Below are positions 6,527 to 13,730 of a stretch of 20,629 nt of DNA, in pieces. The DNA comes from an uncultured Collinsella sp. (GTDB taxonomy: Bacteria; Actinomycetota; Coriobacteriia; Coriobacteriales; Coriobacteriaceae). Numbering within the stretch: position 1 is the stretch's first letter; each line of letters starts with the position of its first letter. Both the position numbers and the translations under genes were made by a program. The notes under the pieces were generated by a model, which worked only from the letters and a program-made list of their open reading frames with translations, had not been told where the DNA came from and searched no databases. The stretch is from positions 1 to 20,629 of the forward strand of contig URTD01000013.1 of the NCBI GenBank assembly GCA_900550735.1, read 5' to 3'.

Positions 6527-7408
6527 ATGATCAAAATCACCGTCCCAGCAACCAGCGCCAACCTAGGCATCGGCTACGACACCCTCGGCATGGCCGTCAG
6601 CCTCTACTCGCACTTCACCTTCGAGCGCGCCGACAAGCTCACCATCACGGGCTGCCCCAAGGAGTTCCAAAACGAGAATAACCTGGTCTATGTGAGCTTT
6701 GTCGATGCGCTGGCCGCATGGGGCGAGCCGGCCTTCCCCGTTGCCATCGACATCCAGACCAACGTGCCCGTCGCCCGCGGCCTGGGCTCCAGCTCCACCT
6801 GCGTCGTCGCCGGCATCATGGCAGCCGCCGCACTGACGGGCCACACCGTCGACCGTGCCGAGCTTGTTCGCATTGCCACCGAAGTCGAGGGGCATCCTGA
6901 TAACGTCGCTCCCGCCATCCTTGGCGGCGCCGTCTGCTCCTTTACGCCGACCGATTCGCTCCCCCAATGTCTGCGCTACGAGGTGAGCGATCGCTTGCGT
7001 TTTATTACCGTGATTCCGCCCTACGAGGTACATACGAGCGAGGCGCGCAAGGTCGTGCCGCAGGAGATTCCACTCTCCACCGCCGTATGGCAAATGGGCC
7101 GCATCGCCGGCATGACGCGCGGCCTGGAGACCGGCGACCTTGACCTGATTGCCGCCGCTAATGACGACCGCATTCAGGAGCCCTATCGTCGCCGCCTGAT
7201 TCCCGACTACAACGCCGTGCGCGACACCTGCCTTAACGGCGGCGCCAAGACCATCTGGATCAGCGGCTCGGGCTCGACCCTCATGGCTGTGACCGACGAC
7301 ACCATCGTGGCAAAGTTCCTGCAGGTCAAGCTGCGCGAGCAGTTCCCCAAGTGCGATACGCATATCCTCACGTGCGACACGGAAGGCGCCCAGATCGAAT
7401 ACTTGTAG
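6527..7408 (+). CDS. thrB: Homoserine kinase
   Basis: This GHMP-family kinase of 293 residues phosphorylates L-homoserine to O-phosphohomoserine, the substrate of the neighbouring ThrC. The N-terminal substrate strand is TVPATSANLGIGYDTLG (5-21). The ATP-binding GHMP motif PVARGLGSSS is at 81-90, followed by EVEGHPDNVAPAILGG. The C-terminal glycine-rich motif is KTIWISGSGSTLMA. Length is typical for the family. ATG at 6527 has AGGAGG 6 nt upstream; reading further upstream in frame would run into the 6401-6512 palindrome. Homoserine dehydrogenase is not in the window, so the pathway is incomplete here. Confidence 0.95.
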   Translation: MIKITVPATSANLGIGYDTLGMAVSLYSHFTFERADKLTITGCPKEFQNENNLVYVSFVDALAAWGEPAFPVAIDIQTNVPVARGLGSSSTCVVAGIMAAAALTGHTVDRAELVRIATEVEGHPDNVAPAILGGAVCSFTPTDSLPQCLRYEVSDRLRFITVIPPYEVHTSEARKVVPQEIPLSTAVWQMGRIAGMTRGLETGDLDLIAAANDDRIQEPYRRRLIPDYNAVRDTCLNGGAKTIWISGSGSTLMAVTDDTIVAKFLQVKLREQFPKCDTHILTCDTEGAQIEYL

Positions 7409-7657
7409 TCGCCGTCCCGTATACTCGCCGGGGAGGCCAGGGGCTTTGCCCCCAAATCGTCCTCGGACATGTCGGAGCCCCCGCTGCGCGCTTCGCGCGG
7501 CGGGGGCTCCTCCGTCCTGCGGAAAGATTTGGAGAGTAACCCTGTGCCCGGCCGACGGGATCCCTAAGCACGCCATGCTTCTTATGTGCAGCAAAGCTAA
7601 TGCTGCTAAAATACAAAGCGCTCATGTAGTTTAAACGCACGACGATAAGGAGCACCA
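7409..7657 (+). other. Intergenic region thrB-ftsE
   Basis: This gap holds the branched palindrome at 7452-7532 and, near the right end, the SD AAGGAG (7647-7652) for ftsE. A possible -10 (TAAAAT, around 7611-7616) precedes ftsE with only a poor -35, so that promoter is tentative. No gene was recognised here. Confidence 0.4.
7452..7532. repeat. Branched palindrome after thrB
   Basis: A 17-bp stem (GGAGCCCCCGC at 7474-7484 with GCGGGGGCTCC at 7500-7510, extended inward by GCGCG/CGCGC across a 3-nt loop) is flanked by two small hairpins: GTCC-tc-GGAC on the left and TCCG-n5-CGGA on the right. The set is closed by CCAAATC (7452-7458) with GATTTGG (7526-7532). The result is a three-arm structure of 81 nt with no U-run. 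It may terminate thrB transcripts or be a palindromic repeat family member. Confidence 0.65.
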
Positions 7658-8878
7658 GTGGGTAACCACTTCCGTACCTCCGGTGCGGGCGATGATGCCC
7701 CCAAGACGCAGACAGGCGTCCAGGGCAGTCGTTTCGCCACTCCGGATTCAGAGGGCCAGCCTGTTGCTCAGGCCCCCGCTCAGCCGGCAGATCAGGCACA
7801 GCCGGCATCCGATCCCTTTGCCTACAATCCAACCAGCGATGTCGCGCTTTCCGGCACGGCGGGTTTTGAGCCCGTTCAGGTCGTGACCGCTCGCGTGGAG
7901 CAGCCTCAGGCTGGCGCCGCCACGCCGCAGCCTACCATGGCCGGCATTCCCGACCCCTTGGCCCCTGCGACGCCGGCTCCTCAGCCTGCACAGTCCGGTC
8001 TCTTTGCCGCTATTCCCGACCCCACGCAGCCTGCTGCCCCGGTGGTCGAGAGCGATCAGGCCGCCGAGGTCGCAAGCCTCGATAACGCGCTCAACAACCC
8101 CGATTTTACGTCGGTGTTTGCGCCCATCGATCCCCAGGCCAGCCGCAAGAAGATGGCCAAGCAGGCCGGTGTCGAGCCCGTCATCCTTATGGAGCATGTC
8201 ACCAAGATCTATCCGGCACAGCCCAACAAGCCTGCACTCGACGACATCAACATCGAGATCTATCCGGGCGAGTTTGTCTTCCTGGTCGGTCACTCCGGTT
8301 CGGGTAAGACCACGCTGCTGTCGACGCTCAACCGCGACGTCAAGCCGACGAGCGGCCGCATCCTGGTTGCCGGTCAGGACCTCATGAAGATCAAGAACCG
8401 CAAGGTTCCGTTCCTGCGCCGCCAGATTGGCGCCGTGTTCCAGGACTTTAAGCTTCTGCCGCAAAAGACCGCCTACGAAAACGTGGCGTTTGCCCTGCAG
8501 TGCATCGGCAAGCCCAAGGGCGTCATTCGCAGCCAGGTGCCCGAGGTGCTGCGTCTGGTCGGTCTGGCCGATCAGATGGACTCGCTGCCCGACCAGCTTT
8601 CCGGTGGCGAGCAGCAGCGCGTTGCCGTCGCCCGCGCTATGGTCAACCGCCCGCCGCTGCTGATCTGCGACGAGCCCACGGGTAACCTCGACCCGGCGAT
8701 CTCGCTGGGCATCATGAAGCTGCTCGAGCGTATTAACCGCACCGGCACCACCGTGATCGTCGCCACGCACGACCGCGAGATGGTCGATAGCATGCACCGT
8801 CGCGTGATCGCCCTCGAGGGCGGCCACGTTATTCGCGACCAGGAGAGGGGAGGTTACGGCAACTATGGCACCAACTAA
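7658..8878 (+). CDS. ftsE: Cell-division ABC ATPase FtsE with long N-terminal extension
   Basis: FtsE pairs with FtsX at the division site to control peptidoglycan hydrolases. The ATPase core occupies about 174-395 of 406 residues: Walker A GHSGSGKTT (211-219), Q-loop VFQDF (260-264), signature LSGGEQQ (314-320), Walker B LLICDEPTGNLD (334-345) and switch His371. The KLLPQKTAYENVAFAL stretch is typical FtsE. Unusually, ~170 residues precede the core; most FtsE proteins are ~220-230 residues. This part is rich in Pro, Ala, Gln and Asp, has a repeated IPDP motif (97-100 and 119-122), and has no predicted fold or membrane segment. GTG at 7658 has AAGGAG 5-6 nt upstream, and codon use is consistent from the start, so the extension looks genuine. 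An internal start nearer the core cannot be excluded. The 3' end overlaps ftsX by 14 nt. Confidence 0.93.
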   Translation: MGNHFRTSGAGDDAPKTQTGVQGSRFATPDSEGQPVAQAPAQPADQAQPASDPFAYNPTSDVALSGTAGFEPVQVVTARVEQPQAGAATPQPTMAGIPDPLAPATPAPQPAQSGLFAAIPDPTQPAAPVVESDQAAEVASLDNALNNPDFTSVFAPIDPQASRKKMAKQAGVEPVILMEHVTKIYPAQPNKPALDDINIEIYPGEFVFLVGHSGSGKTTLLSTLNRDVKPTSGRILVAGQDLMKIKNRKVPFLRRQIGAVFQDFKLLPQKTAYENVAFALQCIGKPKGVIRSQVPEVLRLVGLADQMDSLPDQLSGGEQQRVAVARAMVNRPPLLICDEPTGNLDPAISLGIMKLLERINRTGTTVIVATHDREMVDSMHRRVIALEGGHVIRDQERGGYGNYGTN

Positions 8879-9785
8879 CGTGGGCTACTCCTTCAAAGAG
8901 GCAATCAGCCACTTCTTCCGTAACTGGACTACCTCGCTCGGCGCCGTCATCACGATCTTCCTTTCGCTGTTTATCATCGGCCTGTTCATCATGGGCTCCG
9001 CGATGCTGAACTCCGTGATCGGCACCGTCGAGGATCAGGTTGTCATCAACGCGTTCATTAGCGATGACGCCGATCAGGCCGATGTTCAGGCTTTTGAGGC
9101 CGAACTTAAGACGTGGAATAACGTCAAGTCCGTGACCTATAAGGACAAGGACGACGCGCTGGCCGAGTATACGAGCAAGATGTCGGGCAACGCCGACGCC
9201 ACCATGAGCGCGCTCGATGGCCAGAACCCGCTGCCGGCTTCGTTTGCAATTGAGATGGACGATCCGTCCAAGGTCGAGAGCACGGCCAAAAAGCTCAAGA
9301 AGGATGCCGATTTCCAGAAGATCGCGGATGACGGCGACGTCAACGCGAGCGTGCTGTACGGCCAGGAGGAAGTGAGCCGCCTGTTCCAGGTGACCAACTA
9401 TATCCGCATCGCCGCCGTGGTGCTCGTTGGCCTTCTGACCTTTATCGCTTTCATCTTCATCAACAACACGATTCGCCTATCCATCACGGCGCGTCGTCGT
9501 GAGATTGCGATTATGCGTCTGGTCGGCGCCAGCAACGGCTTCATTCGCGGCCCGTTTATCACCGAGGGCGTGCTGCAGGCCATTTTGGGCTCGCTGCTTT
9601 CCATCGGCGTTCTGGAGCTGCTGCGCAATCTGATGATTCCGCGTCTGCAGGAGAGCATCGGCTGGATGTCGTTTGCCCTGCCGATGCAGTACTACCTGGT
9701 GACCTATGCTGCGCTGATTCTGGTCGGCGTAATTATCGGTCTCTTTGGTTCTGCCATCGCCATGCGCCGCTACCTGCGCGTGTAG
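8865..9785 (+). CDS. ftsX: Cell-division membrane protein FtsX
   Basis: FtsX is the membrane partner of FtsE and passes a signal to cell-wall hydrolases outside the membrane. The 306-residue protein has the standard layout: a short cytoplasmic N-terminus, TM1 (~25-48), an extracytoplasmic domain (~50-170) with NPLPASF (121-127), then TM2 (~181-201), TM3 (~233-253) and TM4 (~277-298). The cytoplasmic loop TARRREIAIMRLVGAS (208-223) is the coupling region conserved in the family. The ATG lies inside the end of ftsE (14-nt overlap, GGGAGG upstream), implying translational coupling. A strong terminator follows. No hydrolase gene (M23, NlpC/P60) sits next to it, so its extracellular target must be encoded elsewhere. 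Confidence 0.95.
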   Translation: MAPTNVGYSFKEAISHFFRNWTTSLGAVITIFLSLFIIGLFIMGSAMLNSVIGTVEDQVVINAFISDDADQADVQAFEAELKTWNNVKSVTYKDKDDALAEYTSKMSGNADATMSALDGQNPLPASFAIEMDDPSKVESTAKKLKKDADFQKIADDGDVNASVLYGQEEVSRLFQVTNYIRIAAVVLVGLLTFIAFIFINNTIRLSITARRREIAIMRLVGASNGFIRGPFITEGVLQAILGSLLSIGVLELLRNLMIPRLQESIGWMSFALPMQYYLVTYAALILVGVIIGLFGSAIAMRRYLRV

Positions 9786-9810
9786 GCATGCCTGGAATTC
9801 ATTCCTTCCA

Positions 9811-9845
9811 ACGGGTCGTCTCTTATGGGGCGGCCCGTTTTTTTG
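9811..9845 (+). terminator. Intrinsic terminator of ftsEX
   Basis: ACGGGTCG (9811-9818) pairs with CGGCCCGT (9831-9838), with one G-U pair, followed by TTTTTT (9838-9844). It lies 25 nt past the ftsX stop. Confidence 0.88.
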
Positions 9846-9921
9846 ACCCCTAGGGGACGGCAGGAAAGCGAATCATTTGGGTAGACTCTTTGGAGTTCGC
9901 AATCGATAGTTAGGAGGCGCC

Positions 9922-12057
9922 ATGGGGCGCAATAACAAGCATAAGCGTGGAGCTCGCAATAAGCGCGGGCCGGTGCGCAGCGAGCGTCGTCCGAGCCTGA
10001 CTGGCCGCGTGCAGCTCCATGAGCACAGTGCCTATGTCATAACCGAAAACGGCGACTACAAGGTCATGGGCCGCGGCAAGCGCGAGATCATGGATGGCGA
10101 TACCGTTGCCGTGAGCATTAAGAACAGCCCACATGGTGAGCGTCGCGCCGTGATTGAGGGCGTCGTCGAACGTGCGGCTATAAGCGTGGTAGGTACCTAT
10201 CAGATTGCTGGCCCGCTCGGGGTGATCGAGCCGCTCGATTCGCGCCTGAAGGCCGATTTCTTTATTTTGCCCGAGGACACCTCTGCCGAACGCTTGGACG
10301 TGCATCCTGGCGATGTTGTCGTCGCGCGCATCCTAACGTATCCGACGCGTCTGGAATCGGGCACCGTGACGATCGATCGCCGCATTGGCGGCGATGACGC
10401 GCCCGATTTGGGAGTTCAGTATGTGATGGCGCGTTATGGCTATACCGACAGCTATCCCGAGGCCGCGCTTGCCGAGGCCGAGGCGCTTTCGCTTGACGTG
10501 GCCGCGGCGCTCAAGGATCCGCTTCGCCGCGACCTGCGCGACCGCTTTGTCATCACGATTGACCCGGTCGACGCGCGCGACTTTGACGATGCCATTTCGC
10601 TGGAACGTACGCCCGAGGGTGGCTACAAGCTGGGTGTCCATATCGCCGACGTCTCGCACTACGTGGCATGGGACGGGCATATCGATCTTGAGGCTCGTCA
10701 CCGCACGACGTCGGTGTATCTTGCCGATCGTGTACTCCCCATGCTGCCCGAGCGCCTGTCTAATGACCTGTGCTCGCTTCGTCCCGATGAGGACCGCTTG
10801 GCGTTTACCGTCGACATTGAGCTCGACGCGCAGGGCCGCGTGCGCCAGTACGACCCTTATCCCAGCGTGATTCGCTCGCGCGTGCGCATGGACTATGATG
10901 GCGCCGAGGCGCTGCTGGTGCGTGCTGGTGCGGTGAAGTATTCGGTGCTGGAGGGTGCCGCCGAGGATGTTGCGGCTGCCGAGGCCTCGCGCGAGGAGGC
11001 GCTTGAGCGCGGTCTTGCGTGCGAGGAGGCCGCCCGCGGCTACAACGTCGACCTCGGCGATTTCCTTGTCGCCGCCAACGAACTCGCCGAACTTCGCCGT
11101 CGTATTCGTCGCGCCCGCGGCTCAGTCGATTTTGACACGGCCGAGATTCGCGCTCTATTGGATGAGGACGGAGTGCCCGTGCAGATTGTGGCGCGTGAGC
11201 GTTCGTGTGCCACGTCGCTTATCGAGGAAGCCATGCTGCTCGCCAACGAGTGCGTTGCAGAGTGGCTGGCGGACCGTGATATCGAGGCCTGCTATCGCGT
11301 GCATGAGGATCCGAGCCCCGATAGCCTGCACGGTGCCGCCGTTGCGCTGGCGCAGCTAGGCATCATCGACGATCGCCGTGCTGCCGGTATTGCCCTGGGG
11401 AGTCCCGATGAGCTGCAGGCTGCAGTCGATGCTGCCGCCGGTACGGCCAACGCACCGCTCGTTAACACGCTGCTTCTGCGCAGCATGCAGCGCGCGCTGT
11501 ACAAGCCGCGCAACGAGGGCCACTTTGCGCTCGCCGCGCCGTGCTACTGTCACTTTACGAGTCCCATCCGTCGCTACCCCGATCTGGTGGTGCACCGCGT
11601 GCTCAAACTGCAGTTGGCCTATGAGCAGCTCGGCGGCAAGGACGCCTTGGTCCGTACGCCGCGGCTGATCGGCAAGGGGCGCGAGTCGCTGCCGCGCATT
11701 CTGCCGCAGATCTGCCGCGCATGCAGCGATGCCGAGCGCGCGGCAGATGCCGCCAGCCATGCGACGCAAAAGATTAAGATTGCCCAGTACTATGAGGACC
11801 GTCTGGGCGAGCGCTATGTCGGAACCGTCTCGTGGGTTAGCAGTATGGGCCTGTTCGTACGCCTGGATTTGACGCAGGTCGAGGGCCTGGTTTCAATTAA
11901 GAGCCTGGGCAACGAGTGGTTCGAGTTCGACGAGGACGCGCTTACGCTGACGGGCGCCGACACGGGGACTCGCTATGAACTGGGCCAGCGCGTGATTATC
12001 GAGGTCTCGCGCGTCAATACCACGCGTGGACACTTGGACTTTAAGCTTATCCATTAG
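9922..12057 (+). CDS. rnr: Ribonuclease R (RNB-family 3'-5' exoribonuclease)
   Basis: This 711-residue exoribonuclease degrades structured RNA from the 3' end in RNA turnover and quality control. Order of parts: a basic N-terminus (~1-25), cold-shock OB domains (~27-150, with VIEPLDSRLKADFFI), the RNB catalytic domain (~198-530) with the acidic metal site DPVDARDFDDAI (214-225), and a C-terminal S1 domain from about 628 (ERYVGTVSWVSSMGLFVRL) ending at SRVNTTRGHLDFKL. Other RNB landmarks are HIADVSHYV, RHRTTSVYLADRVLPMLPERLSNDLCSL, HFTSPIRRYPDLVVHR. The length is close to normal RNase R, without the Lys-rich tail. ATG at 9922 has TAGGAGG 6 nt upstream. It is flanked by terminators on both sides and is probably monocistronic; a -10-like TAGACT lies at 9883-9888. 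Confidence 0.95.
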   Translation: MGRNNKHKRGARNKRGPVRSERRPSLTGRVQLHEHSAYVITENGDYKVMGRGKREIMDGDTVAVSIKNSPHGERRAVIEGVVERAAISVVGTYQIAGPLGVIEPLDSRLKADFFILPEDTSAERLDVHPGDVVVARILTYPTRLESGTVTIDRRIGGDDAPDLGVQYVMARYGYTDSYPEAALAEAEALSLDVAAALKDPLRRDLRDRFVITIDPVDARDFDDAISLERTPEGGYKLGVHIADVSHYVAWDGHIDLEARHRTTSVYLADRVLPMLPERLSNDLCSLRPDEDRLAFTVDIELDAQGRVRQYDPYPSVIRSRVRMDYDGAEALLVRAGAVKYSVLEGAAEDVAAAEASREEALERGLACEEAARGYNVDLGDFLVAANELAELRRRIRRARGSVDFDTAEIRALLDEDGVPVQIVARERSCATSLIEEAMLLANECVAEWLADRDIEACYRVHEDPSPDSLHGAAVALAQLGIIDDRRAAGIALGSPDELQAAVDAAAGTANAPLVNTLLLRSMQRALYKPRNEGHFALAAPCYCHFTSPIRRYPDLVVHRVLKLQLAYEQLGGKDALVRTPRLIGKGRESLPRILPQICRACSDAERAADAASHATQKIKIAQYYEDRLGERYVGTVSWVSSMGLFVRLDLTQVEGLVSIKSLGNEWFEFDEDALTLTGADTGTRYELGQRVIIEVSRVNTTRGHLDFKLIH

Positions 12058-12082
12058 CTAAATCCCGACTCGTGGCGGGAGA

Positions 12083-12114
12083 GCGGAGGGCGGTCTTTCG
12101 GGGCCGCCCTCCGC
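12083..12114 (+). terminator. Terminator-like hairpin after rnr
   Basis: GCGGAGGGCGG (12083-12093) pairs perfectly with CCGCCCTCCGC (12104-12114), 11 bp with a 10-nt loop. It follows the rnr stop by 25 nt. The downstream sequence ATTTGAATC is only weakly T-rich. A small TCCCG/CGGGA hairpin sits just upstream (12063-12080). Confidence 0.7.
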
Positions 12115-12190
12115 ATTTGAATCGTGGCTACCTTGCCGTCTGCTCGGCTGCCCGCTTACCTGCTATTTGAGAGGTAAAACCTACCAAAAT

Positions 12191-12214
12191 AAACCTGTCC
12201 CTTTTGGCAGGTTT
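12191..12214 (+). promoter_or_regulatory. Short hairpin or operator upstream of the recombinase
   Basis: AAACCTG (12191-12197) and CAGGTTT (12208-12214) are inverse complements, with CC/GG inside giving a near-continuous stem with one bulged T and a CTTTT loop. It ends 19 nt before the recombinase ATG. A partial copy (AAAACCTACC, 12176-12185) lies just upstream. It could be an operator, a recombinase-binding site or an RNA hairpin in the leader. Confidence 0.4.
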
Positions 12215-12233
12215 ACAAGAAAGCGGGGATGAG

Positions 12234-12839
12234 ATGGCGACGGTGTACGGTTATGCGCGGGTGAGTTCGCGCGATCAGAATCTTAATCGGCAGCTGGATG
12301 CGCTGGGCGCCTATGGCGTGGGCTCGGCGAATATTTATGCCGACCATGCGAGCGGCAAGGACTTCGATCGACCGCGTTATCGCGAGCTGCTGCACGTCCT
12401 GGGAGACGGGGACGTGCTGGTGGTGCTTTCTATCGACCGACTTGGCCGTAATTACTCCGAGATTCTTGAGGAATGGCGACGCATTACCAAGGAGCTCGGG
12501 GTTGCCATTGTGGTGTTGGACATGCCATTGCTTGACACGCGCGTCAGGGCCAGCGGCGCGCCGGATGTGACCAACACCCTGATTGCCGATATTGTGCTGC
12601 AACTGCTGAGCTACGTGGCGCAGGTGGAGCGCGAGAATATCCATCGGCGCCAGGCAGAGGGAATTGCAGCGGCGCGGGCGCGAGGGGTGCGGTTTGGCCG
12701 GCCTCGCAAGCCGTGCCCTCCTCAGTTTGAGCTGGTGCGCGATAGCTATGAGGCGGGCGATATTACCCGCAGCCAGGCAGCAAAGTGCTTGGGCGTGTGC
12801 GTGGGGACGTTCGATCGCTGGATGCGCGAGGCGGGGTAG
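12234..12839 (+). CDS. Serine recombinase, resolvase/invertase family
   Basis: This 201-residue protein has the full small serine recombinase layout. The catalytic domain starts YGYARVSSRDQNLNRQ with nucleophile Ser11. The arginine motif SIDRLGRN has Arg69 and Arg72, and the helix-E region VTNTLIADIVLQLLSYVAQVERENIHRRQAEGI follows, then ARARGVRFGRPRK, and a C-terminal helix-turn-helix (~176-200, ITRSQAAKCLGVCVGTFDRW). Such enzymes resolve cointegrates or invert DNA segments. The ATG at 12234 is preferred over a TTG ten codons upstream that lies inside the hairpin. No transposase, plasmid gene or integrase is near it, so it is a lone recombinase. Its target site is not identified; the repeat at 12191-12214 is a candidate. 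All catalytic residues that I can place are intact. Confidence 0.92.
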   Translation: MATVYGYARVSSRDQNLNRQLDALGAYGVGSANIYADHASGKDFDRPRYRELLHVLGDGDVLVVLSIDRLGRNYSEILEEWRRITKELGVAIVVLDMPLLDTRVRASGAPDVTNTLIADIVLQLLSYVAQVERENIHRRQAEGIAAARARGVRFGRPRKPCPPQFELVRDSYEAGDITRSQAAKCLGVCVGTFDRWMREAG

Positions 12840-12944
12840 GGGTTTGCGTCGCTTTGTCGCTTCCTGTTGCGATTCAAATTTTGATACGGTGACGATGTCA
12901 TTTGGGGCTACACTCGCTGATATTCAAAAAAAGGAGGTTGGCCC

Positions 12945-13526
12945 TTGGCGCGCATAAAACAAATAATCGGATGGACCGCGATCATTCTGTTCGCTGCAAC
13001 GCTGGCGGGTATCTGGGTGCTGACGGAGCAAAATGCGGTGGAGACGTCGTTGCTGAGCGAGTCCACCGCGCGTGTGGTGGAGGGTCAGGCCACGGGCGTT
13101 CAGGCTGCCGATGCCACGGGTGAAGCCCAGGCGGAGAACGGAATGACCGGGGGCACCGATTCGGCTGCCTCGAATGTCCGGTCTGGCCGACTTGCTTCCA
13201 TTCGCATGCGGGTGGGCACGAACGTCCGTCGCGTTGCCCATACCGTAGAGTTTTTCTTCGTCGGATTGTTCGCCTCGGTGATCGTGGTTTGCTTTTCCCG
13301 GCGTCCGTGGAGCGTATGCTCCCGTTGCGTGCCCGTATTGCTCTTTTGCGCCGCCTGCTCCGTTGGCGATCAGGTACATAAGATCTTTGTTCCCGGCAGG
13401 CATTTCGACGTTATCGATTTAGGATTCGATGCTGCGGGCTATGTCACCGCCATGCTGTTGGTATTGCTGGCGGCGGCGTTAGTGCGCCATGCGACTCGGC
13501 CGATCGGCGCCCATGCGAGGCGCTAG
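12945..13526 (+). CDS. VanZ-like family membrane protein
   Basis: This 193-residue protein has about four hydrophobic segments (~7-27, ~101-118, ~127-141, ~164-181). It carries the VanZ signature in divergent form: RRVAHTVEFFFVGL (95-108), then SVGDQVHKIFVPGR (139-152) and DLGFDAAG (158-165). Classical members read SxxDExxQxFxPGR and DxxxNxxG, so the Glu is Gln, the final Gln is Lys and the Asn is Asp here. Between TM1 and TM2 lies a ~65-residue low-complexity Ala/Gly/Thr/Glu segment likely outside or between membranes. The TTG at 12945 is chosen because AAAGGAGG is ~7 nt upstream. VanZ proteins have been linked to teicoplanin tolerance, but most family members have unknown roles; no van genes are near, so resistance should not be inferred. 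Confidence 0.82.
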   Translation: MARIKQIIGWTAIILFAATLAGIWVLTEQNAVETSLLSESTARVVEGQATGVQAADATGEAQAENGMTGGTDSAASNVRSGRLASIRMRVGTNVRRVAHTVEFFFVGLFASVIVVCFSRRPWSVCSRCVPVLLFCAACSVGDQVHKIFVPGRHFDVIDLGFDAAGYVTAMLLVLLAAALVRHATRPIGAHARR

Positions 13527-13607
13527 CCGGTAACAAACCCGTTTCTGATAATGCGACCTTGTTGAATTATTTTGTGTCGCGCGTATTTCCGAGCGGTCGG
13601 ATTTGAG

Positions 13608-13634
13608 GGGCGAGCGGTAGAACGCTCGCCCTTT
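13608..13634 (+). terminator. Terminator after the VanZ-like gene
   Basis: GGGCGAGCG (13608-13616) pairs perfectly with CGCTCGCCC (13623-13631) around a 6-nt loop, followed by TTTGTG. It lies ~80 nt after the stop and before murR. Confidence 0.7.
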
Positions 13635-13656
13635 GTGCGCCACGATGCGGCACAAT

Positions 13657-13696
13657 GTACCGCAAAAGCTGTTTGTATCCGGTACGAATCGTTCGT
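13657..13696 (+). promoter_or_regulatory. Candidate MurR operator region
   Basis: Two dyads lie just upstream of the murR start: GTACCG (13657-13662) with CGGTAC (13680-13685), and ACGAA-tcg-TTCGT (13684-13696). RpiR-family regulators bind palindromes near their own promoters, so these are reasonable operator candidates. No operator consensus for this lineage is known to me, so this is inference from symmetry and position only. Confidence 0.35.
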
Positions 13697-13730
13697 TGGT
13701 CTTTAATTCTTCTCAACGGAGGTGTTTGAG

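Noticed and set aside
12945..13526. Glycopeptide resistance locus
   Set aside because: A VanZ-like protein alone, with altered signature residues and no vanA/H/X/R/S neighbours, does not support resistance.
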